DNA of 16,701 bases from assembly GCA_003049485.1 (NCBI GenBank), contig PYST01000561.1, forward strand, positions 1 through 16,701. The letters are read 5' to 3'. The translations under genes and the position numbers were made by a program. This DNA comes from Ophioceras dolichostomum. Its lineage: Eukaryota; Ascomycota; Sordariomycetes; Magnaporthales; Ophioceraceae. The notes under the pieces are model-generated. The model was not told where the DNA came from. It saw only the letters and a program-made list of their open reading frames with translations, and did not search any database. This document shows, piece by piece, positions 1 through 9,641 of this stretch; within the stretch, counting starts at the first letter, position 1, and each line of letters opens with the position of its first letter.

Positions 1-29
1 AGGTGCGCCCTTCCAGAAGGAGCGCACCT
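1..29. repeat. Hairpin-forming inverted repeat at the window edge
   Basis: The arm aggtgcgc (1-8) is exactly complementary to gcgcacct (22-29). The stem continues inward by five more pairs (9-13 with 16-20) if one bulged A (21) is allowed. It lies at the very start of the window, so it may be part of something larger outside. No function is assigned. Confidence 0.6.
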
Positions 30-382
30 AGCTAACACACAACGCTCTCTCTTTTCTTTTGTACGTGGCTATTCTACGCGTCACAAAAACGAAGGTGCGA
101 CCTCGGAACGTGGTCTCGTTGTGTATGCCATGCATCAGCCCAGAATATGTGAGTGGCTTCTTGCTATCGCCGCTTACACTGGGCACGACATTTCTGCGCA
201 AAAGCTGTGAGACAAATGCCCCGGCGGCCTGCTAGTGGCATGCCTGATACGAGCAACAACCAGCGACGACACGGAGCAGCAGCTACTGAACACCTTGTCT
301 CCATGTGTTGGCAGGAGAGAGAAAACCGGCTGCAGGTTTGAGGTCTTCGACAATATCCATATCTTCACATCGCAAACTCCTT

Positions 383-407
383 CTTGGCTTGCTTGGCTTG
401 CTTGGCT
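383..407 (+). repeat. Short tandem repeat, 9-nt unit
   Basis: The unit cttggcttg occurs about 2.8 times without interruption. It is non-coding simple sequence with no assigned role. Confidence 0.7.
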
Positions 408-1625
408 GTCTGGAACCCTGCAGATCGCGTTTCCAACGGCTGCACGCAGTGCTTTGGCCAATGCTTGGCGACGCCTATTCGAAGCCAGGACGCCGACAGT
501 ATTTCCCGATTTTGAAAAACTAGAAGCCAAGACAATAGCTGCCCCTGTCGCCATCCTCCTGCTTTGCTCCTGGTCTTTTTCTTGTCTTCTCTTGCAGCGA
601 GCTGCTCTTATCCGCCCGATCGGGACGCTTTTCCAGCAACCTGCATGCATGCAGCGCAGGTGCACAGCTTGCTTAAGGTAGTATTTCTGGTGCCCAAGTC
701 GGCCTCTGTGCCAAGCTTGATGATGTTTATTCTGGAGGGCCAACCTGGAGTAAAGGGGCTCGCGGCCTGTTTGGCACCTCGGCGCCATGTTGGAATGTCG
801 TTGTGACGGCTGTTCCACATGGCGATCATCCCTCGGCGACGGCGGTGATGGCAACGTGGGCGGCCCCCAGTTCCTCCTCTTTGCGCTTCTTCTTCATCAC
901 AACGTGTAAGCGGCACCTTCTCCCTCTTCCTCGCCGTCCAGGGTAAGGGGGCCTTGAGGGCACAAACACAAACACAGGCACAGGCACATGCACAACGTGC
1001 GCCCAAACACATCACATCACATACCTGGTTATTCAGTACCTGGTATTCCGTGAGATTCTGGTATACCTATCCAACCCTACCCTTGGCTGGCCAAGAAACG
1101 TAGGTTCGCTCAGAAAGGGAATGGCTTGCGGCTGGCTGCATCACGACGATGTTTCCGCGAGCCCCCCTTGATAGCAAACTTTTCCTTTGCGTCACACTTC
1201 TCACGTATTCCTACGTATTCCATATATGGCAACGCATTTTCCCGTCGTCCAGTCATATCAGTCGCTACCCAAACGTTTCCCCAATAGCCTCGTATCTCCC
1301 TCCCTCTTTTCTTCCTTCTGTCCTTTTTTTCTATCTTCCCCCCACCCGTTCTCGACCAACCAACCATCCGTCCACCATCCAACCATATTAGCTCCACCCA
1401 CCACGGGGCTTCCAAAAACGAAAAGGCAAACTTCAGTCCCGGGAGATAGGAACGCTGTTAAGGTTTCTGTTTCGTAGAAACTTTAGTATCTTTTTTCTAT
1501 GACCACTTTTGGACGTTTGTAAGTCAGATTCGATGTCGCACCGTGTCGTTGGCTTAATGCAGGCGTCCGCTACCCACCGCTTTCTTCCTCCCTCCCTCCC
1601 CACTCCCGTTAGAACTGCTGGCCAC

Positions 1626-1670
1626 GCCCCATCGTTTGATACGATGTACATGCGGAAACCCGCATGGGGC
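1626..1670. promoter_or_regulatory. Nested inverted repeats with a CGG-N4-CCG core, GH92 upstream region
   Basis: The outer arms gccccat (1626-1632) and atggggc (1664-1670) are complementary. Inside them are catgcgg (1649-1655) paired with ccgcatg (1660-1666) and catcg (1630-1634) paired with cgatg (1642-1646). The inner repeat contains CGG, four bases, then CCG, which is the inverted half-site layout bound by dimeric Zn2Cys6 regulators in fungi. It lies about 220 bp before the proposed GH92 start, a plausible promoter position. The symmetry is seen directly; binding is inference. Confidence 0.35.
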
Positions 1671-1884
1671 CTCTCACGGCGTCCGGCCGGTACATATCGT
1701 ATCCCCCTACCCGTTTATGTACATGCATGGCTTTGTTAACGACCACCCATCATGAACTCTGTCCCTCTTCCCTCTAGCCGCTTGCCCCCGCTGCCGGGGC
1801 ACACTTTAACTCGCACATGCACGAGACGCCCCGCCTCCGGGAGTTTGGCGTTGTTAAGGTTAAGTCTCTTGCTGCGAGTTATAT

Positions 1885-4800
1885 ATGTATCGGCCGTCCC
1901 GCCGCCGCCCTGCACGATGGCGGGTGGTCATCACGCGACTGGACGTTGCCAACATCGTCGTCTGCCTAGGCTTCGCCATGGCCCTCCTGTACACGCTGAT
2001 GTTCCTCCTGGGAGGACTGGCGGACATGGTGCAGCCGGCTGACCTTGCCGACTATGTTCTCACAACGGTATGTCGACACGACTGGCTTCCTGGCTGCGCT
2101 TAGGCTACCTGCTTGCATGGACCGCCGGCTCTCGCCGGCTGTTACACTCGGCTTTCTGTGGCCAACCGTCTAGTTTGTCTAACAAGTCCTGTTTAGACTG
2201 GGTCCGAGGCTGGGGGCAACACGTTTCCCGGTGTCAGCGAGCCGTTCGGCATGGTCAAATTGGGGCCGGACCTTTACACTGGCCACGACAGCTACTCCGG
2301 TTACGCCCCGGACGGCAAGGTCATCGGCTTCAGCATGCTGCACCTCAGCGGGACGGGAGGGGCGCCCAAGTACGGCGTGGTGGCGCAGATGCCCATGATC
2401 GGCGCGGTCGACAACCCTCTCGCAGACCACGGCATCGAGCGGGCCGGGCCGGACGTGTCCGAGGTCGGCTACTACCGCTCCCACCTGAAGAACAACGTGA
2501 CCGTCGAGCTCGCGGCCGCCTCCCGCGCCGGCATGTACCGCTACACTTTCCCCAACGATCTCGGCGCCAGCCCGCATAACATTCTCGTAGACGTCTCGCA
2601 TGTGCTGCCGTCTTTCAGAGGCATGGGTTTAGGCCAGCGCTATCTTGGGGGCCGCATGGCGGTCGATAATACCTCGGCCACAGGTGAGGTGCGGTACACC
2701 GGCCACGGTACCTATGACAACGTAAGTACCTACCTAGCTCCCTGGTCTGGTCTTATTGGTCCTGGCTCAAAGAGACACCTGCCAGTAGTCCGATGAGCTG
2801 ACAAGCGGGTTGATGCCTCGCCTTACACTCACTTATAGGGCTGGAACCGCTCGCCCCCATGGACGGTGTATTTCTGCGGCGCCTTCGACGCCCCTACCAC
2901 GTCGACGTCCTTCCAGACATTCATAGCCACAGACGGCACCGGCAACATGCTCGCCCGCTACCCGGCCGGTGCCGAGGTGGAGTCCGTCGTGGGCAGGGTG
3001 GGCGCCGTATTCACCTTCGACGGGCCCGCCACCGCGACGACGTTAACCTCGCGCATGGGCGTGTCGTTCATCTCAGAGCAGAAGGCGTGCCGCAACCTTG
3101 AGGAGCAGGTCCCGCGGACGACGAAGCTCGAGACCCTCAGGAACCGAACGCGCGAGGCGTGGAACACGCGCGTGCTCTCCAGGGTGACCACGACGGAGAC
3201 CAACGTCACCAAGCTGCAGCATTTGTACACGTCTATGTACTTTATGCATCTCCTGCCCACGAACAAGACGGGCGAGAACCCGAAGTGGGAGTCGCCAGAG
3301 CCGTATTACGACGACACCTTTACGCTCTGGGATCTAGTATGTCTTGCCATTGCCGTTCTTTTTTGTTTCCCTCTTCCATTTCCTTCTGAGAGATCTCAGC
3401 TTTATAGCAATCTCTCGTCTGACATGTCGCCAGTTCCGCTGTACGACACCACTCCTGCACATCCTCCAACCATCGATATACGAGGAGTTCATCCGGTCCC
3501 TGATAGACATCTACCGCCACGACGGTTGGATGCCGGACGGCCGTTCGTCCTTCTTCAACGGCGCCACCCAGGGCGGCAGCAACGCGGACACGGTCCTTGC
3601 CGACGCCTTCGTTAAGGGCGTCAGGGGCAAGATCAACTGGGCCGACGGCTGGGCGGCCATGGTCAAGGACGCCGAGATCCAGCCGCCCAACAACGACGAC
3701 CCGCGCGACCGGTCCGGCTCGACCAAGGAGGGCCGGGGCGCGCTACCGGACTGGATCAGGCTGGGCTACATCTCGACCCGGTACGCCCGGTCGGTCTCGC
3801 GCGCCGTCGAGTACGCCGGCAACGACTTCGGCCTCTTTCAGGTGGCCAAGGGCATGGGCGACGGCATGGTGGCCGAGGCGGACAAGTACCTCCAGCGCTC
3901 GCGCCAGTGGAGGGCCCACTGGAACCCGGCCATGAAGGCGCTGAACTTCTCGGGCTTCCTCAGCCCCAGGGACGAGGCCGGCGTGCTGCTCGACCAGGAC
4001 CCGATGGACTGCAACGGGTGCTACTGGGCGAACCACTACTACCAGGGCCTGCCGTGGGAGTACACCTTCAATGCCCACCACGACCTGGACACCCTCATCT
4101 CTCTCGCGGGCGGAAACGACGTCTTCGTGGCCAGGCTCGAGACGACCTTCCGGCCGGGCGCCCGCGCCAAGGGCGGCAACGCGCGGTTCAACAAGACCAT
4201 CTTCGACCCGAGCAACGAGCCGAGCTTCACGACGCCCTATCTCTTCAACTTCGCCGGCCGGCAGGACCTCACCGTCAAGACGACCCGCCACATCGGCAAG
4301 TCGTACTACTCTCCCACCCCGGGCGGCATCCCGGGGAACAGCGACGCCGGCGCCATGGAGTCCTGGATCCTCTGGGCCATGATCGGGCTGTACCCACTCA
4401 CGGGCCAGACGACCTTCCTGATCGGCTCGCCGTGGTTCGCTGACCTGACCATCTCGCTAGACGGCGTCGGCGGTGACAGTGCGGGAAGCAAGAAGAGGCA
4501 GCTGCGCATCACGGCCGTCAACGGCTCCGAAGACTCGTTCTACGTGCAGTCGCTCCGCGTCAACGGCGCGGCCTGGACACAGTCCTGGGCAACGTGGGAC
4601 GACCTCTTCGCCGGCGACGACGGAGGGACGATGGAGTTCGTTCTCGGGCCGGAGCCCGCGAACTGGACTGCGGGTTCCGCGCCGCCGCCGAGCCCTGCCA
4701 GCGAGTCCTACGCTGGCAAGACGTACACGGGTGGTGCGGGCGACGGCGTGGGGTCGTCTGCTGGAGGACAGGCCACTAGCACTTCCTCCTCTCCTACAGC

Positions 4801-5137
4801 GTCCTGGCGGGTACCCGTCGCGGCCAGCTTGTCCGGCGTCGCCCTTGCCGGGACGACCGCCGCGCTGGGCTGGCTGTTCTGGCAGCGACGACGACGACGC
4901 CGCCGACGGATGATGGCTGGAGGTGAGGAGGCAATGAAGGGAGGGGGAAATATTTACGGTGGCAGAGCGAGGCCCACTAGAGCAGACGTCGAGGCCAAGC
5001 AAATTATTATCGACGACGTGTCTCCACTGGCGTCGTCGAAGCGGTCTACGTCTACGGCGACCGACAGCCCGACGTCTGTACCCGTGTCGCCTTCACCTGT
5101 ACGCGGAGAGCCGGTGTGGCCGCCAAGTTTTGACTGA
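1885..5137 (+). CDS. GH92 family alpha-mannosidase, predicted membrane-anchored (4 exons, 969 aa)
   Basis: Exons are 1885-2067, 2197-2721, 2839-3336 and 3434-5137, all joined in phase 0 with GTATGT/GTAAGT donors and branch-like sites before the acceptors. GH92 enzymes are Ca2+-dependent exo-alpha-mannosidases. Family signatures include GGNTFPG followed by PFGMVKLGPD at the start of exon 2, NEPS near residue 664, and GNSDAGAMESW with GLYP and IGSPWF near residues 703-730. Residues about 20-45 are a hydrophobic stretch after an Arg-rich head, suggesting a signal anchor. Residues about 862-882 form a second hydrophobic segment followed by eight arginines, after a Ser/Gly/Thr-rich stalk. The enzyme domain would thus be lumenal or extracellular. 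Gln606 replaces the Glu usual before GNAWQY-like motifs, and Ser705 replaces the first acid of GN-D/E-D. The start is uncertain: Met32 (1978) has a better start context and would give 938 aa. Confidence 0.92.
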
Positions 5138-5877
5138 TTTGTTGGATAAAGAAAGTCTCTTTCAGACCAAAAAAAGGAGGCCCGGAATAAATCTCGTGTT
5201 GACACATAGGGGCTTTAGATACCTAGATACCGCATAATATTAGAGGGACAATGGGATAAACTCGATGACTTTTAATGGCATGTGATCCTTGCTCCACCCT
5301 GTTGCGGAATCAAGCACCCGGAGAGCCATCACAGACGGAGATGGCTCTTCCCTAATACGATTGGTGAAGACTTTTCCAGGTGTATCCCTTAGATCCGTCG
5401 CTCTGGATTTGGCCAGCGCCTCCCTTTATCGCTGTGGTTCGCATTCTCAGCCCAGACACAGAATGTGCGTTCTCTGGCCGTACTAGCTGGCCCGTCTAGC
5501 TGCAAAGCCGTTCAGGACACAGCCCGGCCCGTCGGTCTTCATAACCCCCCTTCGTAGTTACACAGGTAATTATGTAGGTATTTAACGTAATGCAAATGAA
5601 TTCTTTTGATCCCCGGCCAGTTTATGGTCTCCCTTCCCTTCCCAACACGCCCACCGAGCCAGGCGCGATGCCAAGTACATGTATTGCACAGGTGGTAAAT
5701 ACAGCAAGTACATGCATAAATAATCAATACATACAAAGCAATTTCACTGCCGCCTGCCCGCTCTCTATTTTCAGCAAGTACTCATTATAGCGGCAACGCT
5801 TTCCCCTTTCTTCCTTCCTTCCACCAACTAGCTACACCACACCAGCGCCTCCTTCCCGTCCTCGTCTGACAGAGATC
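5138..5877. other. Convergent intergenic region (3' flanks of the GH92 and RBM26/27-like genes)
   Basis: No supported gene lies here. The two flanking genes converge, so the stretch should hold both 3' UTRs. A candidate polyadenylation signal for the plus-strand gene is at 5186-5191. The rest is AT-richer than the coding parts, with scattered taggta-type motifs and short pyrimidine runs near 5800-5825. Confidence 0.7.
5186..5191 (+). promoter_or_regulatory. Candidate polyadenylation signal AATAAA of the GH92 gene
   Basis: A canonical AATAAA hexamer begins 49 nt after the TGA stop of the GH92 reading frame. Fungal poly(A) signals are degenerate, so this is a reasonable but unproven assignment. 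Confidence 0.45.
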
Positions 5878-8800
5878 CTACGCCACATCCCAGTCCTGGT
5901 CTTCCGCCGGTACTTCGTTCTCGTAGTCCATGCCCGCCGCCGCGGCAGACTCGTCGTCACGCGTGCTAGACATGACGACGTCCTCGTCCGCGGCGGGAGT
6001 GGGCTTGCCGCCGCCGCCGGCAGCAGCATTCCCCGCAGACGAACCGTCGGCCGCCGCGCGAGCGTCGCCGGCGCCGGCAGTCGAGGAGAAGGAGGACGCG
6101 GCGGCGCTGGCCGAAGCTTGGCCGTTCGTCGAGGATGACGACGACGACGAGTTCGGCAGCCAGGCGAGCTCGACCTGGCCGTCGACACCGGGGATCCTCT
6201 TGTTGGAGCCGGCTGGGCCAAAGAAGAATCCCTCGGCCGTGCGGCGATCGGCGAAGGTGATGCGCGTCACGGCCGCCGTGGTCTGGATGTCCGTGAATTC
6301 GCCAATGCCCTGTTTGGTAAGGGGGATCACAAGTACGTTAGCGGGCAGAGCAAGCAGAGCGGAAAGACGAGATAGAGAAAGACCGAGGAAAAGAAAGGCA
6401 ACGAGATGGCTTACGAGGAGATACTGCCGGAGCTTCTCGTCCTTCTCCGGCTCAGTGAAATCCACCCCCGTGACCGCGACCTTCTTGGGCCGATTATCGA
6501 TCGAGAACGCAGAATATGCCGCGTGGCCACCCCCACCCCCTCCTCTGCCACGATAACCGCCCCGGAAGCCACCCCTGGGCGTATAGCCAGAACCACGGAA
6601 AGGCGCGCCTCGGCCGCGGCCCCTGTAGCTACCATAGCCACCGCCGGCGCCACGAGCGCCTCCCCGGAAGGACGGAGCGCCGGCCCCCCAGGCGTCGGCC
6701 GAGTCGTCGTCCGCCATCTCGGGGTTCAGCCCCATCGACTTGGCCTCTTCCTCCAGCGCGGCGAGCTGCGCCCTCAGCGCCGCGGTGTTCCCCGAGGCAG
6801 CTGGTTTGCCGGACGGGTCCCCTCCTGGTGGCTTGGAGAACGTGATCTCGGGGGAAGAAGAGTCCCCATCTTTCCTGCTACCACTACCACCACCACCACT
6901 CCCGCCCTCCGCGTTCGTCGAAGCAGCAGCCAGCTTGGCGCGGAGCTTCTTCTTTTCCTCCTCCTGCTGGGCCAGCAGCGCCTTCTGGCGCTGCTCCAGA
7001 TCCAGCCGCATGCGCTCGACCTCCTCTTTCTTGCGCTTCTTCTCCTCGAAAGCTTTCTGCGCTTCGGCCTGCTTGCGCGCGAACTCGTCCATGTCTATGT
7101 CTGGCTCCCCAGATGCTTCGCCGTTCGCAGGGCCCGAGGAGCCGTGGCCGTTGGCCTGCTCTTTCCCCGTCGTGGCGCCGCCATTGCTGGAGCCATTTCC
7201 AGCCCCGGCTGGCCCCTTGGATGTGGTCGATGGGGGAGCCAACGTGACGTTATCACCGTTAAACCAGAAGATGCGGACGAAGCGGTTGTCGAACACGACC
7301 TTGGGCGATTTGTATGCGGCTTGGGCCATGTGCCATTTTTCGTATTTCACCAGCGCAAGACGCTTGTAGGGCTGCATGGATACGGTGGCGATGTTGCCGA
7401 ACTGGGAGAAGAAGCCGCGGACATCGGCCTCGCTGAACTTCTCCTCGGGGATGTTCTCCACCACGATGGTCGTCTTGCTCTTGTCATGGTTCGGCCCGTC
7501 CGCCGATAACTGCGACCTTGCCCCGCCGCGCGCCTTCTTGATCGGCCTGCCCTGCCCGCGACTGTCGTTCGCGTTGACCCCTGGCCTACTATCCGTGGGG
7601 AATGGTGGCATCATGGGAAGCGCCGGAGGTAGCGCCATGTGGCCATTGCTGCTGGGTAGAACTAGTGCAGCGGTGGTGGGGTCGTATCCTGCGGCTGGTT
7701 GGGGGTCGTTCAGTGCTGTATGGCCTAAGAAGGAGGGCGGCGGCCAGATGCCACCGATGGCATGCTTAGCCTTACCGTCGAGCTGGATTTGTGGTGGTGC
7801 TAAGGGCATCGGCGGGACGTAGCCCGACACAGGGGGCCCATGCTCGTACATGCAGGTGTTCCCACGGGCGCAGAATCCTTGCCTGTCGTAGTCCCTACAT
7901 CGCTGTCGTCGTTTGGGCTGCTGGCCGCGCGCGGCGGGGTGGAAGCCAGGCGGAGCGAACGCCGAGGTCATGTCTATATCCATGCCAGGCAGGGTCGGAA
8001 GCTGTGCACTTGGCTCCGGGATGCGTCCCCTGGAGTCTGGAATCGCCATTAACGCCAGACCAGGAAGAGCCGTAGGATGGCCTGATTGGTTTGGGAAGCT
8101 CCCGGGAGCGGGGCCGCCATACTGGGGGCCGGCACCAGGGACACCGAAGCGGCGCGGCTGCTTAAACGCACGACCTTGCCAGTGTCCTCGGTCATTGCCC
8201 CGCTCGTTTCCTGCGCGACCGTCAGGTTCCCCACGGTCCTGGAAAGAGCGCTTCCTCGGGTTCGGTCTTTGCGGGTTAAAGGGCGGCGCCCCGGCAGTAG
8301 GTTGACGTGGGGCGGTTGATGCTGCGGGCGCGGTGGGCGCGGTGGGCGCGGCGGGAAGGCTAGTGGTCTGCGGTAGCTGTGCGACGGGGGGCTTCAGTGG
8401 CTGCGCCGGTGGTGGTGGAGCACCGGGGAGGTACGATTTATAGGTGAGAGCCGCGAAAACGTCGTCTAGAAACACAGCAGAGTCTGGAGAGGCGGCAAGA
8501 GAATGTCAGTCAGTCACGTCCTAGAGGTAGCAGGCTCGCTCACGCGGGGATTTGCGGCGGGCTCGAGCGCCTCGCCAGCAGGGAAAGATGCAAAGCGCAT
8601 TGAAGAATACGGCAACGTACCCTCTTTCAGAAAATCCGGGATCTCCTCTTCGCAAAGAGCGCGAACCTCCTCGGGAGCACCTTCATGTCGTAGTAGCGCA
8701 AGCACGTAGTCGGCAAGGACGTCCGCGTCCGCGTCAGACCTGTTGGTGGTAGCCAGAGGAGAACATAGGGTTAGTGTGACGCGGCATTCTAAGATAAACA

Positions 8801-8923
8801 CATCGACGCGGTGCCAACAAGGCGAGGGAGGCTCGTTGTAAAGGTGGGCGAGTCTAACGTGTTTTCAAGGCGCTTGACGATCCATGATTTTAGGAGGCCA
8901 GCATCCTCCTCCTGGAACAACAT
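5878..8923 (-). CDS. Nuclear RNA-binding protein, RBM26/RBM27 (Rmn1-like) family (4 exons, 894 aa)
   Basis: Exons in transcription order are 8923-8859, 8739-8621, 8483-6415 and 6309-5878. The phases (2, 1, 0) join without breaking the frame. Order of parts: a PWI-like N-terminal helical domain (about 1-85; LLKSWIVKRLENT joined to DADVLADYVLALL); Pro-rich linker; a CCCH zinc finger with Cys257, Cys266, Cys272 and His276 (C-x8-C-x5-C-x3-H); an RRM (about 396-470, starting KTTIVVENIP); a charged coiled coil (about 526-583); an RGG/Gly-rich stretch (about 659-713); a second RRM-like fold (about 726-800) across the last splice junction; and an acidic tail ending DWDVA. PWI-like + CCCH + RRM is the layout of human RBM26/27 and fission yeast Rmn1, which work with the Mtr4-like helicase in nuclear exosome targeting. 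The first donor is the weak GTTAGA. The partner complex here is inferred. Confidence 0.9.
6310..6414 (-). other. Intron 3 of the RBM26/27-like gene, 105 nt, stop-free and in frame
   Basis: On the minus strand it begins GTAAGC and ends ACAG, with a GCTAAC branch-like site before the acceptor. It is exactly 35 codons long with no stop, so retention would insert 35 mostly hydrophobic residues into the second RRM-like domain. Removal joins RQYLL to GIGEF, which reads as a normal RRM helix-strand transition, so splicing is the likely main form. Confidence 0.75.
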
Positions 8924-9641
8924 CCTGTGTTGCGATGCACACGCGTGCGCAGGCAGGCCGGCCGGGGGAGGGATCAGATGGTGCGAACCATCAATATGAG
9001 ATCGAAGACAAGAGCTAGAAGCGCGACACTCAAGTATCAAAAACGACAAGGGCGTCAGAGCTTCAAATTCCTTGTGTGAGAGCTTGGAGTAATGTTTGCG
9101 TGTACGAGAAAGCAGCTCGAGGCCGAGTTCAATTCTCGGATGGACAAAAATTGCTTGCCTCATTGGGGTGCTCTCACGGTTATCGTGGCGCTAAGAAATC
9201 TTATCGGTTGTCTTTGCTCCACAATGGAACGCCACGGCTTCAATTGAACACAACCCGACGCTATGGATGCACATGCATCCTCTCTTGATTCGCCCCCGAA
9301 CTTGCGTGAGTCTGCCCAGTCTGAGCCTAACTCTCACCTACATGAGCGATGAATTCCTCTAACATGGTTGGTTAACTGCCCGCCCAGTGTCAATGTTGCA
9401 CTCAGTGACAAAAGAAAAAGAAAAGGCGATGTGATGTACAGCTGATATGAGGAGGCCGGTATGGCTCATTCTATGAAATTTGCGAGGACGAGGATCTCAA
9501 AACGGAAACTCTGTCATATGGGAGCGTCGCACGTATCCCGAATCTCAGCCGAGATAGCATCGAAATGTCCGTCCTTTACAGTATGTTATGTGGTTTCACC
9601 GCCGCCTTGCCGCTCCGCTTGACCAAATCTCTTCGAGGTGG
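8924..9641. other. Intergenic spacer: RBM26/27-like promoter and PRPP synthetase 3' flank
   Basis: Both neighbours are on the minus strand, so this holds the 5' region of the RBM26/27-like gene and the 3' flank of the PRPP synthetase gene. No coding or RNA gene is supported. An isolated tRNA T-arm look-alike (9123-9139) and an A/G-rich run (about 9409-9424) are the only features that stand out. Confidence 0.65.

Larger units (their letters stand above)
1..1884. other. Non-coding region upstream of the GH92 gene
   Basis: I see no convincing gene here. Several open frames exist, the longest about 226 codons on the minus strand (174-854), but none shows a recognisable domain or fungal splice logic. 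The stretch holds a hairpin at 1-29, a short 9-nt tandem repeat (383-407), a CA-rich tract (about 960-1000), a pyrimidine-rich tract (about 1290-1345) and a nested inverted repeat (1626-1670). The part nearest 1885 is probably the GH92 promoter and 5' UTR. A lineage-specific small gene or non-coding RNA cannot be excluded from sequence alone. Confidence 0.6.

Noticed and set aside
174..854. 226-codon open frame on the minus strand
   Set aside because: It has no recognisable domain, a low-complexity basic composition and overlapping frames on the other strand; probably chance.
3743..4291. Long antisense and alternate-frame open frames inside the GH92 and RBM26/27-like genes
   Set aside because: These are expected shadows of GC-rich coding DNA; the real frames carry clear family motifs.
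9123..9139. Perfect tRNA-like T-arm (5-bp stem, TTCAATT loop)
   Set aside because: No complementary 5' acceptor strand, D-arm or anticodon arm is found upstream at the right distance, so it is not called a tRNA gene.
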